From: Alloprevotella tannerae
Lineage (GTDB): Bacteria; Bacteroidota; Bacteroidia; Bacteroidales; Bacteroidaceae
Direction: 5' to 3'
Assembly: GCA_015259125.1 (NCBI GenBank)
Contig: JABZGR010000004.1
Coordinates: 42,917-106,916, forward strand
Length of the DNA stretch: 64,000 nt
This document shows, in pieces, positions 53,611 through 61,830 of the stretch. The notes beneath the pieces were generated by a model, which saw only the letters and a list, made by a program, of their open reading frames with translations, searched no databases and had not been told where the DNA came from. The position numbers and the translations under genes were made by a program. The stretch's first letter is position 1, and every line of letters begins with the position of its first letter.

Positions 53611-56238
53611 TCAGAACTCTTGATTCATTATAAAGTGGATTTGGCTGCCACCGGCTTTTACGCCGTTGATCTTCTTCTGAAAACCATAGGCCCAGTCTAT
53701 ACCCAACATACCAAGCATCGGCAACATAACGCGAACACCGAAACCGGCAGAGCGCTTCATGTTGAAAGGATTGAAGTTTTTGACGTTGGTCCAAGCGTTA
53801 CCACCTTCTAAGAATCCGAGTACGAAAATATTGGTTGTACCTTCGAGGAGTAAGGGGTAGCGCAACTCTAAGGTCATACGGCTGTAGGCGTAGGCATTCG
53901 TGCCGGTATTGCCGGCCAAAGAGCCATTTTCGTAACCACGCAAACCGATGGTCTCCGTCGCATAGCCATAGGACATTCCGCCCATACCATCACCGCCGAC
54001 ATAATAGGTTTCAAAGGGTGATTTGTTGTACTTATTATATGATCCTAAGATACCAAACTCGGCACGGGTCATCAACACCGGTGTTTTGTTGGAACTGGTG
54101 AGCGCGGTGAACGTACGGAACTTCAGCTTCCACTTGTTGTATTCGATCCAACGATACTTCTCTTGGGCCTCTTTCTGATAGGTGGCGCTTCGCGGGTTGG
54201 TGGCAAGATTTTTATAGTCTTTGCCGTTCCACGCAGAGAAGGGCGGTGTTGCCGATACGGAGAAGAGGAAATCAGAACCGCGGCGCGGGAAGAACATATT
54301 ATCCGTAGAGTTGCGGCTCAGACTCAACGTGAGGTTGATGTTGTTACTATTGCCATTGGTGAAGAGGAAATACTCCCAAGATTTCATCATATAGCGTGTG
54401 TAAGAAAGCTCCGCCGTGAACATGAAATAGTCGTCGGGCCAACGCAAACGCTTACCAAAGCCGAGCGAAGCACTCAACATTCTGACGTACTTGTCGGGAT
54501 CGTAATAGTTTGTATAGTTGTAGTAGTTGGAGTTAGAACCGTAACCGCCATACATATATCCATTATAGATATTATTGTAGTAGTTGCGGTCGTAATAACT
54601 CGAAGCTACTGACGTCTGCTTTGAGTAGGAAATAGAGAAAGAGAGCTGGTTGGGGCGCTTACCACCAAGCCACGGCTCTAAGAATGAAAGCGAATAGCTC
54701 TGATAATAGGAGGCATTGGTCTGCGCATTGATCGAGAGCGTCTGATTATCGCCTTGCGGGAGGAATACTCTGTGTCTCGCGCCTTTCTTAAAGAGATTCT
54801 GGATAGAGAAGTTGGTAAATTTCACACCGACAGTACCGATAATACCCGTCGGACCCCAACCTGCTGAAATCTGAAATTGATCGCCGCCCTTGGGCGTCAG
54901 CGGATAGGAAATATCTACCGTTCCGTTTTGAGGATCGGGCTTGATGGCCGAACTCATAGCTTTTCCCAAGGCTTCCGGATCAAACTGATTCATCTGCGAA
55001 AGGTCCATCACAGAGCGCTTGATAGCCTCCATGCTAAAGAGGTCACCAGGCTTGGTGCGCAATTCGCGGCGAATAACGTTTTCGTAAACGCGGGTATTGC
55101 CTGAAATATTCACACGATTAAACCTTGCTTGGCGGCCTTCACTGACGCGCATCTCCAAATCAACTGAATCGCCATCAATAGTTGTTTCTACGGGCTCTAC
55201 GACATTGAAGACGTAACCATTGTTGTAATAGAGATTGCGCACAGCATCGTCATCTTCATTCAAGCGCTTGCTTAAGAGCGTCTGGTTATAGATATCGCCT
55301 CTCTTCAACTGTAGAATATTCTGCAAAATCACAGTGGGATAAACGGTATTTCCAACCCAGTTGACATTGCGAATATAATATTTCCTTCCTTTATCTAAAT
55401 TGATATAGACATTGACATAATCCGGCTTTGTTGCGGCAACCGAATCCGTAGTTATGATAGCGTCTCGATAGCCCCAAGCATTAAGGCGGCTGATCACGTT
55501 CGCTTTGTCTTCTTCATATTTCTCAGGCAAGAATTTCTTCGAGCGGAGGAGATTCATCAAGCTCTTTTCGCGCGTTTTCTTCATCGCACGTTTAAGTTTA
55601 GAAGCTTCTTTGCGCGTCACGCCGGTGATATAGATATGCTCGACTTTAACTTTATTGCTCTTGTCTATATCAATATCGATGAGCACGTTGTTTTCTTTCG
55701 TAACATCATCCTTCATCCGAATGTCGATCGCGGCATTCTTAAAACCTTTGTCATCAAAATAACGCTTAATGATAATCTTAGCGCGATTAACCATATCCTG
55801 CGTAATCTGTCCGCCAACTCTCAAACCTATACTCTTTTCCAAGGCTTCACGTTCCGACTTCTTCACGCCGGAATAAACGATGCTGGAAATGCGCGGCTGC
55901 GCCTTTAGATGCACGTGCAAATATATTGTATTGCCCACAATACTATCCGCCGTAAGCGATACGTCAGAGAAGAGTTTCTGCCCCCAATAGCGGCGCACTA
56001 CTTCTGACATATCTGCGCCGGGCACTTCATACGTGGCGCCAATCTCCAAGCCTGCGATGCTCTGCAACAAATCGGGGTCAAACCCGCTGACACCATCGAC
56101 AACCAATCCACCCAGCACGTATTTCGAGGGCGAAACAGTATAAGTAATATCGGGATTAACTTGTTTGAAAGTGTTCTGAGCGTATGCTGCCCCAACCATC
56201 AAGGAGAAGAGCACGACTAACAGCGGTCGTATTTTCAT
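53611..56238 (-). CDS. bamA: Outer-membrane protein assembly factor BamA
   Basis: An 875-residue Omp85 protein, the core of the beta-barrel assembly machine. It has a signal peptide (1-20), five POTRA domains to about residue 440 (for example SIVYSGVKKSEREALEKSIGL and VEHIYITGVTRKEASKLKRA) and a 16-strand barrel with GLRGYENGSLAGNTG and the closing strand ending in phenylalanine. A Tyr/Asn/Gly-rich loop (about 530-580) is inserted in the barrel. It follows uppS after six bases and precedes two skp-like genes, a functionally coherent envelope run. Confidence 0.96.
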   Translation of the reverse strand: MKIRPLLVVLFSLMVGAAYAQNTFKQVNPDITYTVSPSKYVLGGLVVDGVSGFDPDLLQSIAGLEIGATYEVPGADMSEVVRRYWGQKLFSDVSLTADSIVGNTIYLHVHLKAQPRISSIVYSGVKKSEREALEKSIGLRVGGQITQDMVNRAKIIIKRYFDDKGFKNAAIDIRMKDDVTKENNVLIDIDIDKSNKVKVEHIYITGVTRKEASKLKRAMKKTREKSLMNLLRSKKFLPEKYEEDKANVISRLNAWGYRDAIITTDSVAATKPDYVNVYINLDKGRKYYIRNVNWVGNTVYPTVILQNILQLKRGDIYNQTLLSKRLNEDDDAVRNLYYNNGYVFNVVEPVETTIDGDSVDLEMRVSEGRQARFNRVNISGNTRVYENVIRRELRTKPGDLFSMEAIKRSVMDLSQMNQFDPEALGKAMSSAIKPDPQNGTVDISYPLTPKGGDQFQISAGWGPTGIIGTVGVKFTNFSIQNLFKKGARHRVFLPQGDNQTLSINAQTNASYYQSYSLSFLEPWLGGKRPNQLSFSISYSKQTSVASSYYDRNYYNNIYNGYMYGGYGSNSNYYNYTNYYDPDKYVRMLSASLGFGKRLRWPDDYFMFTAELSYTRYMMKSWEYFLFTNGNSNNINLTLSLSRNSTDNMFFPRRGSDFLFSVSATPPFSAWNGKDYKNLATNPRSATYQKEAQEKYRWIEYNKWKLKFRTFTALTSSNKTPVLMTRAEFGILGSYNKYNKSPFETYYVGGDGMGGMSYGYATETIGLRGYENGSLAGNTGTNAYAYSRMTLELRYPLLLEGTTNIFVLGFLEGGNAWTNVKNFNPFNMKRSAGFGVRVMLPMLGMLGIDWAYGFQKKINGVKAGGSQIHFIMNQEF

Positions 56239-56244
56239 ATACTA

Positions 56245-56994
56245 TTATTTTTCTGTTGTTTGTTCTACCTGCCGACTTGTTTTGCCAAAGCGTCTTTCGC
56301 GGCTTTGGTAATCTGCGACGGCGGCATAAAAGGCCTCTTCATTAAAATCAGGCCAAAACGTATCGCAAAAATAGAGTTCGGAATAGGCACACTGCCAAAG
56401 GAGATAATTGCTCAAGCGTAACTCACCTCCCGTTCTGATCAGCAAGTCCGGATCAGGCATAAACGAAGTTGTAAGAGCCTCCGTTATCGTATTTTCAGTA
56501 ATATCTTGTAGTGCCAATTCGCCCTTCGCTGTGCGGGCAGCAATCTTCCGCGCGGCTTCAGTGATCTCCCAGCGTGCTGAGTAGCTTAAAGCCAAGACGA
56601 GGGTCATCCCACTATTCTCCGCAGTGCGTGCTGTAAGTTCTTCGAGCGAAGTGCGCACATCTTCGGGCAGCCGCTCAAGATCTCCGACAATCCGCAGGCG
56701 GACATTGTTACGCATAAACAACTCTTCCTCAAGCGAGGTAAAGATCAGCGACATCAGCGCCGCCACTTCCTCCGGCGGACGATTCCAATTCTCTGTCGAA
56801 AAAGTATAGAGCGTCAGATATTTAACCCCCAAGTCCGAAGCCGCCGTCGTAATCCGGCGCACCGTTTCGACGCCCTGCTGATGGCCTACGCTGCGGTCCC
56901 ATCCGCGTGCAGTAGCCCAGCGCCCATTGCCGTCCATGATAATTGCCACGTGCATTGGGATGCGTTTCGGATCTATTTGCGCTTTATAGCTCAT
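56245..56994 (-). CDS. uppS: Isoprenyl (undecaprenyl diphosphate) transferase UppS
   Basis: A 249-residue cis-prenyltransferase that builds undecaprenyl diphosphate for cell-wall and O-antigen carriers. HVAIIMDGNGRWATARG (Asp near residue 21) and GVETVRRI are the diphosphate-binding blocks; LSYSARWEI and DLLIRTGGELRLSNYLLWQ are the family's C-terminal motifs. Between the DUF6089 gene (4 bases) and bamA (6 bases). Confidence 0.95.
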   Translation of the reverse strand: MSYKAQIDPKRIPMHVAIIMDGNGRWATARGWDRSVGHQQGVETVRRITTAASDLGVKYLTLYTFSTENWNRPPEEVAALMSLIFTSLEEELFMRNNVRLRIVGDLERLPEDVRTSLEELTARTAENSGMTLVLALSYSARWEITEAARKIAARTAKGELALQDITENTITEALTTSFMPDPDLLIRTGGELRLSNYLLWQCAYSELYFCDTFWPDFNEEAFYAAVADYQSRERRFGKTSRQVEQTTEK

Positions 56995-56998
56995 TGAT

Positions 56999-57691
56999 TC
57001 AATCTTTATTGCAGTTAGGACATTTCGGGTTCAGATCATACGTAAGCGTAAACATCGTCAAGCTGTAATGATCTTTGTTCCTAAATTCTGTAGATTTGAT
57101 GCCGTGAGGGGCCGCCAAGCCATCCAAGCGATCTGAAGGCGTGAAGCGGAAAGTCCAATCTACGCCGGCATTGAGGCGATTATTCAACTTCCACTTCAAT
57201 CCTACGCCGATGGGAAAGTTAACGGTGAACGCCTTGTCCGGAGTGCCGTACGTAAAGCCCAAGCCCAGCTGAATGTAAGGCGTCACTCTACTAAAGCCTT
57301 GATAGCCTTGCTGCCAGCCGTACGGAAGAAAGTGCAACTCATACAAAGCTGCAAGGTCGTACAAGTCGCCACTCATCTTATATATAAGGCGCCCCGGTCC
57401 CGATGCCGCAGGATTTTGCGGATAAAAATCGTTGATTTTATCCGTCGATCCGGAAAGTTTGAAATAATTAGCGCCCAATTTTATCGCCATACGCGGATTG
57501 AGCGGAAAGCGCGCCAGCAAGCCGGCCGCGAGTTGACTCTGTCCGTAAAACTTACTGTTGACATCGTTCAAGCCGAAGCCGATACCTACGCCACCGCCCA
57601 ATTCCAAGCGATAGAAGTTATCGTCATCCTGCGCCGACAGTCCGAAAGGAAGGAGCGCACAGCACAGCAGGAGGAACGTATGTCTTAGCAT
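56999..57691 (-). CDS. DUF6089 outer-membrane barrel protein
   Basis: A 230-residue protein with a signal peptide (about 1-20) and alternating beta strands (LELGGGVGIGFGLND; VTPYIQLGLGFTYG; FPIGVGLKWKLNNR) of an OmpA-like small barrel. It ends with CPNCNKD, an unusual cysteine pair at the C-terminus. The DUF6089 family usually precedes uppS and bamA in Bacteroidales, as here. Function unknown; a barrel assembly or surface role is likely by context. Confidence 0.85.
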   Translation of the reverse strand: MLRHTFLLLCCALLPFGLSAQDDDNFYRLELGGGVGIGFGLNDVNSKFYGQSQLAAGLLARFPLNPRMAIKLGANYFKLSGSTDKINDFYPQNPAASGPGRLIYKMSGDLYDLAALYELHFLPYGWQQGYQGFSRVTPYIQLGLGFTYGTPDKAFTVNFPIGVGLKWKLNNRLNAGVDWTFRFTPSDRLDGLAAPHGIKSTEFRNKDHYSLTMFTLTYDLNPKCPNCNKD

Positions 57692-57694
57692 GTA

Positions 57695-59062
57695 TTATCG
57701 TATTCTTTTCATAAAGCTATATTGTGGCTTTGTCCAAGCAGCGCGATTGAGTTTGCCCTTCCAGACATTACCACTACCACTACAGAACAAGTATACTTCG
57801 CCACCGACCACTAAAGCCGAGCAGTGCGTAGCCGCAGCATCATTGGGGCGCTTCAAAGCATTCGGATTCCAAGTGCGCCCGCCGTCTTCCGTCAAGTAGA
57901 ACGGCGCCGGCTTACCATCGCTTCCGTCGCCAACGAGTAAGGCCCCGCCGGCATAAGGTTGCAATGTAATGTTGCGTAATGCGGGGCAAGGCTGCTTGTT
58001 ACCGGCATCTGTGATGAGATACAGCCAAGGAAAAACCTCCGCATTTGTTTTATCGATATAGCGCGTCCAAACACGAGCGGCACCACCACGCTGTCCTACC
58101 AACAGAAAGCGGTCAAAGTTGCTCCCCTCTTGTGGTTGCAAGGCCAGCCCTTCAAGTTCCGCATCAGGCAACTCGCTTGGCGTATCCATATTGTCAGTTG
58201 TCCAATTTATACCATCCGTACTGCTATACAATTGGCCGCTCGTGAGCCCCACGAAGCCCGGCTCGCCAACGGCTAAGAGCTGCGCAATCGGTTGCACATT
58301 GCCCATTGGCGACCACGTCAAGCCGTCCGTACTACTCACCACGTACGTTCCGCGCGTAGCGTAAAAGGCTCCATTATAATAATGTATGGAAGCTGGCGCG
58401 ATGCTACCATCGGAAATGGCCGTCTGCGTCCAGTTAGAGAGGTCAGTAAGCGGAGATTTGAGCAGGAAGTTTTGCGTGCCAATCAGCGCATACAAGTATG
58501 CTTCACCGTTCACCAAGAATGCGCGTATCACCTCGGCCGAAGCAAGCAGCGAGTTGCCGCTAACGAGCTGCTTCCACGTAGAAGAATCGCCGGCCTCCTT
58601 ATGCACATTAACCTTCAGCGTATATTTGCGGCGCGAAACGCCATCTCGACCATAGACAGTGACAATGCGCGGTTGGCGGAAGTCCAAACTATCGGTTTCC
58701 ACAAACGCCGTATCTTTACCCGAAATCAGCGATTGGATACTCAGCGAGCCCGTGGCCGTAATCTTGGCAAAGCGCGTGCGGGACACGTCAACGCCCATAG
58801 GCAGCGAGTCCACATTAAAAATCTGCGCCTTCGCGTGATCTATACTAAAGGGATACTTTGTGCCGGCCAACATAGCCACAATGACCGTATCCTTTCCGGA
58901 AGCCGTAAGCGTATGATAAGGACGCTTCAAATCGCCAAGTTTTACGGCAGTAATAATGCAGTCGCCGGTATTGCTATCATCGTCTGTATTAAGATCTGTG
59001 CTGCAACTTCCAAAGAGGAAGAGCAAAGAAAACATCAGAGCAACTAAAGAATAATTCTTCAT
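57695..59062 (-). CDS. DUF6242 lipoprotein
   Basis: A 455-residue lipoprotein. The signal peptide ends in LFLFGSCS (lipobox Cys20). A beta-rich domain follows (about 35-155, VTVYGRDGVSRRKYTLKVNV), then a propeller-like region with repeated STDGxxW segments (VSSTDGLTWSPM, SSTDGINWTT, TEDGGRTWNP), which are BNR/Asp-box-like. No enzyme motif. DUF6242 is known only from Bacteroidales. Leads the run to DUF6089-uppS-bamA-skp and has a strong promoter at 59096-59126. Confidence 0.85.
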   Translation of the reverse strand: MKNYSLVALMFSLLFLFGSCSTDLNTDDDSNTGDCIITAVKLGDLKRPYHTLTASGKDTVIVAMLAGTKYPFSIDHAKAQIFNVDSLPMGVDVSRTRFAKITATGSLSIQSLISGKDTAFVETDSLDFRQPRIVTVYGRDGVSRRKYTLKVNVHKEAGDSSTWKQLVSGNSLLASAEVIRAFLVNGEAYLYALIGTQNFLLKSPLTDLSNWTQTAISDGSIAPASIHYYNGAFYATRGTYVVSSTDGLTWSPMGNVQPIAQLLAVGEPGFVGLTSGQLYSSTDGINWTTDNMDTPSELPDAELEGLALQPQEGSNFDRFLLVGQRGGAARVWTRYIDKTNAEVFPWLYLITDAGNKQPCPALRNITLQPYAGGALLVGDGSDGKPAPFYLTEDGGRTWNPNALKRPNDAAATHCSALVVGGEVYLFCSGSGNVWKGKLNRAAWTKPQYSFMKRIR

Positions 59063-59095
59063 ATAGTCTAAATATACCTATGATAATACAAGGTG

Positions 59096-59126
59096 CAAAG
59101 ATAGAAGATAAGGCGTGACGGACAAA
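59096..59126 (-). promoter_or_regulatory. Promoter of the DUF6242-uppS-bamA run
   Basis: On the minus strand TTTG (59123-59126) and TATCTTTG (59096-59103) are 19 bases apart, 33 bases before the ATG. Confidence 0.75.
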
Positions 59127-59437
59127 GAGAAACACATGCTTTTTATCTTTTTTGTAGTGTAGTTTCGCTAATTTTTCAATCGAATCAAGGCGCTTTTAGC
59201 AAATGGGAATAAAGGTGCAGGAGGGCTGTGAGTCGACAAGAAAAAAGGGGAAAAGAAGGTCTTTTGAGGTCAAACAATGCCAACCCTCGTCTACGTATCG
59301 TGCTTGCTCAGACTGCCACTTGCGGACCGCCGGCAAGCGCTGTGGACATAGCATGATGAGCGGAAGACGGAGGATTTAGGGCAGAAAATTGGCGAAAACA
59401 GCCGGTCCATTCAGCGGCAAGCCCTCATCGCCCCTTC
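59127..59437. other. Gap with no gene seen
   Basis: About 310 bases between the divergent DUF6242 promoter and the family B array. Confidence 0.4.
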
Positions 59438-59521
59438 ATTTGCTCCCACCAAACGATGATTTGCTCCCGGCAAACGATCGTTTGCTCGCTCCAAACGATG
59501 GTTTGCTACCGCCAAACGATA
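59438..59521 (-). repeat. Family B array, four 21-bp units, inverted
   Basis: Units at 59438, 59459, 59480 and 59501, each 21 bases. On the minus strand they read CGTTTGG..GAGCAAA..AT-type. The four units differ more from one another than in the other family B arrays, but the dyad arms (TTTG/CAAA) are kept. Confidence 0.88.
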
Positions 59522-59682
59522 AGTACCACCATTTTGAACGACCAGTAGCCGACCTTTTAGCATCGCCGCAAGCCGCCTACGCTGCGCCCGCGCCACCCGC
59601 AGCCAACTCAGCGCGAGGTGAGCCGAGGCGCGACCAAGCATAGCGAAACGGCGGTCCACAAAAGAATTTTACTTCGCAAAGG

Positions 59683-59712
59683 TTGCAAAATCGGATATTA
59701 TCAGTATCTTCG
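59683..59712 (+). promoter_or_regulatory. Promoter of frr-rsgA
   Basis: TTG (59683-59685) and TATCTTCG (59705-59712) are 19 bases apart. The -7 box has C in place of T at one position. The ATG is 29 bases downstream. Confidence 0.55.
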
Positions 59713-59740
59713 CCCAACAAATCATCATTTACCTATAAAT

Positions 59741-60301
59741 ATGTTCGACGTAAAAAAATGCCTCGCCGACTGCGAGAAAAAAATGGACGCAAGCGTAACG
59801 CACCTCGAAGAGACTCTGGCACAAATACGTGCCGGACGCGCTAATGTGCATATCTTGGATGCTATACGCATTAACTCCTATGGCTCAATGATGCCCCTGA
59901 ACAACGTGGCGGCCATCACGACGCCGGATGCACGCACCATTGCGATCAAACCTTGGGACAAAAGTATGTTTGCGCCGATCGAAAAGGCTATTATTGACTC
60001 TGAAGTGGGCATCATGCCTGAAAATAACGGCGAGGTAATACGACTGGCTATTCCCGCACTGACAGAAGAGCGCCGCAAACAGCTGGCTAAGCAGTGTAAC
60101 AAAGAGGGAGAAGAGGCGAAGATGGCGATTCGCAATGCACGCCGCGAGGGCAACGATAAGCTGAAAAAAGCGCTTAAAGACGGCTTGAGCGAAGATTCTG
60201 AAAAGGATGCGGAAGCTGACTTGCAGAAAATCCACGACCGCAAAGTAAAACAAGTAGATACCTTGCTCGCAGAAAAGAACAAGGAAATCATGACTGTATA
60301 G
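59741..60301 (+). CDS. frr: Ribosome recycling factor
   Basis: A 186-residue factor that splits terminated ribosomes with EF-G. The three-helix bundle includes LEETLAQIRAGRANVHILD, ARTIAIKPWDKSMFAPIEKAI, and IPALTEERRKQLAKQ followed by ARREGNDKLKKALKDG. ATG 59741 gives the normal start (MFDVKKCLADCEKKMD). rsgA begins five bases after its stop. Confidence 0.97.
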   Translation: MFDVKKCLADCEKKMDASVTHLEETLAQIRAGRANVHILDAIRINSYGSMMPLNNVAAITTPDARTIAIKPWDKSMFAPIEKAIIDSEVGIMPENNGEVIRLAIPALTEERRKQLAKQCNKEGEEAKMAIRNARREGNDKLKKALKDGLSEDSEKDAEADLQKIHDRKVKQVDTLLAEKNKEIMTV

Positions 60302-60306
60302 GCATA

Positions 60307-61239
60307 GTGCACGGGATAGTTGTGCGCAGCACGGGCAGCTGGTATGATGTCCGCACTGACGATGGACGCATCGTAGCTTGCAAGGTGAAAGGAAAATTTC
60401 GCTTGCAGGGCATTCGCTCTACCAATCCTGTCGCCGTGGGCGATGGGGTGACGATCGTAGAAACGGGCGACGGGACGGCGCTCATCAAGGCTATCGACGA
60501 CCGGCGCAATTACGTGATTCGCCGGGCGTCGAACTTGTCAAAGCAGAGCCAGATTCTGGCGACCAATCTTGATCAGGCCTTGCTCCTTGTTACGATAGCG
60601 CGCCCCGAAACGTCGACCACCTTCATCGATCGCTTTTTGGCCTCGGCCGAAGCTTATCGCGTGCCGGTCTTAATCGTGTTTAACAAGACCGACGACTTGG
60701 GGCCGGAGGAGCGCGAGACGCTCTCTTATTGGTCGACTTTATACCGTGCGATAGGCTATGATTGCTTTTGTGTCTCGGCAACCGAGGGCGACGGACTGCC
60801 GGCCTTGAGAGAACAATTAAGAGGCCGACTATCCTTGCTCGCCGGCCATTCGGGCGTAGGCAAGAGTACGCTGCTCAATGCTTTTATCCCAACGGCAAAC
60901 GTCAAAACGGCGGCCATCTCGGAAGCACATGAGACGGGAATGCACACAACGACGTTCAGCGAAATATATGAATTGCCGGAAGGGGGCGCTTTGATTGACG
61001 TCCCGGGCATTAAAGGCTTTGGCACGTTTGATATGGAGCGTGCGGAAGTGGCGCACTACTTTCGAGAGATCTTCGAACTCTCACACGATTGCCGCTTTAA
61101 TGATTGTACGCATACACACGAGCCGGGTTGTGCGGTCTTAAAGGCCTTGGAAGAGCATCGTCTGGCGCCTTCGCGCTACACTTCTTATCTCTCCGTATTG
61201 GAGGATAAGGATGAAAATAAATATCGCGAAGCTTATTAA
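60307..61239 (+). CDS. rsgA: Ribosome small subunit-dependent GTPase A
   Basis: A 310-residue circularly permuted GTPase that aids 30S maturation. It has an N-terminal OB fold, NKTD (G4) near 125, then GHSGVGKSTLLNAF (G1) near 180 and DVPGIKGF (G3) near 231, and a C-terminal zinc motif CRFNDCTHTHEPGC. It starts at GTG 60307, five bases after the frr stop, which fits coupling to frr. Confidence 0.95.
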   Translation: MHGIVVRSTGSWYDVRTDDGRIVACKVKGKFRLQGIRSTNPVAVGDGVTIVETGDGTALIKAIDDRRNYVIRRASNLSKQSQILATNLDQALLLVTIARPETSTTFIDRFLASAEAYRVPVLIVFNKTDDLGPEERETLSYWSTLYRAIGYDCFCVSATEGDGLPALREQLRGRLSLLAGHSGVGKSTLLNAFIPTANVKTAAISEAHETGMHTTTFSEIYELPEGGALIDVPGIKGFGTFDMERAEVAHYFREIFELSHDCRFNDCTHTHEPGCAVLKALEEHRLAPSRYTSYLSVLEDKDENKYREAY

Positions 61240-61328
61240 ATGCGCGGTGCGCCGGCAGTTGACGTCAACGCGCGACAGGCGACCGATGGTTTGAATGCTT
61301 CAGTTGGAACAAATAAAAAGTTTACGAT

Positions 61329-61829
61329 ATGTCTCCCCTTTTGCTCATTATCATTTTTGCGCTGCTCGCTTTAGTCTTATTTGCGATTGAAGCTTTCGTT
61401 GTTCCGGGTTTCGGCATCACAGGTATTGCGGCCACGGTGTGTGTCGTGATCGCCGATTCGTTGGTCTACTATTATTATGGGGCGTTCTGGGCTACGCTGG
61501 CTTTGTTTGGATCTATCGTTGTCGTACTGTTCTTCTTTCGTTGGTTGGCCAAGTCGCGCACGATTGAGCGTCTGTCGCTCCACACGAACATAGACGGAAC
61601 AAATGCTACGCCGGCGCAACTCTCCGTAAAACCCGGCGACGAGGGAAAAGCCCTCACGCGGCTCGCATTGATAGGCAATGCGTGCATCAACGGAGCAGAT
61701 GTGGAAGTCAAATCGGCTTCCGGATTTATTGAAGAAGGGACATTGATCAAAGTAACGGCCGTCAAGGATGCGCTAATCCTTGTGGAGAAGCGCGCAGACG
61801 GCGATAACAATAATATAAAAGGAAACTAA
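61329..61829 (+). CDS. NfeD family protein
   Basis: A 166-residue membrane protein with three N-terminal helices (about 4-75) followed by a C-terminal OB-fold domain (about 95-155, VKPGDEGKALTRLALIGNACINGADVEV). NfeD proteins usually partner a flotillin in membrane microdomains, but no flotillin gene is next to it here. porX begins one base after its stop, so they are cotranscribed. Confidence 0.88.
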   Translation: MSPLLLIIIFALLALVLFAIEAFVVPGFGITGIAATVCVVIADSLVYYYYGAFWATLALFGSIVVVLFFFRWLAKSRTIERLSLHTNIDGTNATPAQLSVKPGDEGKALTRLALIGNACINGADVEVKSASGFIEEGTLIKVTAVKDALILVEKRADGDNNNIKGN

Positions 61830-61830
61830 G

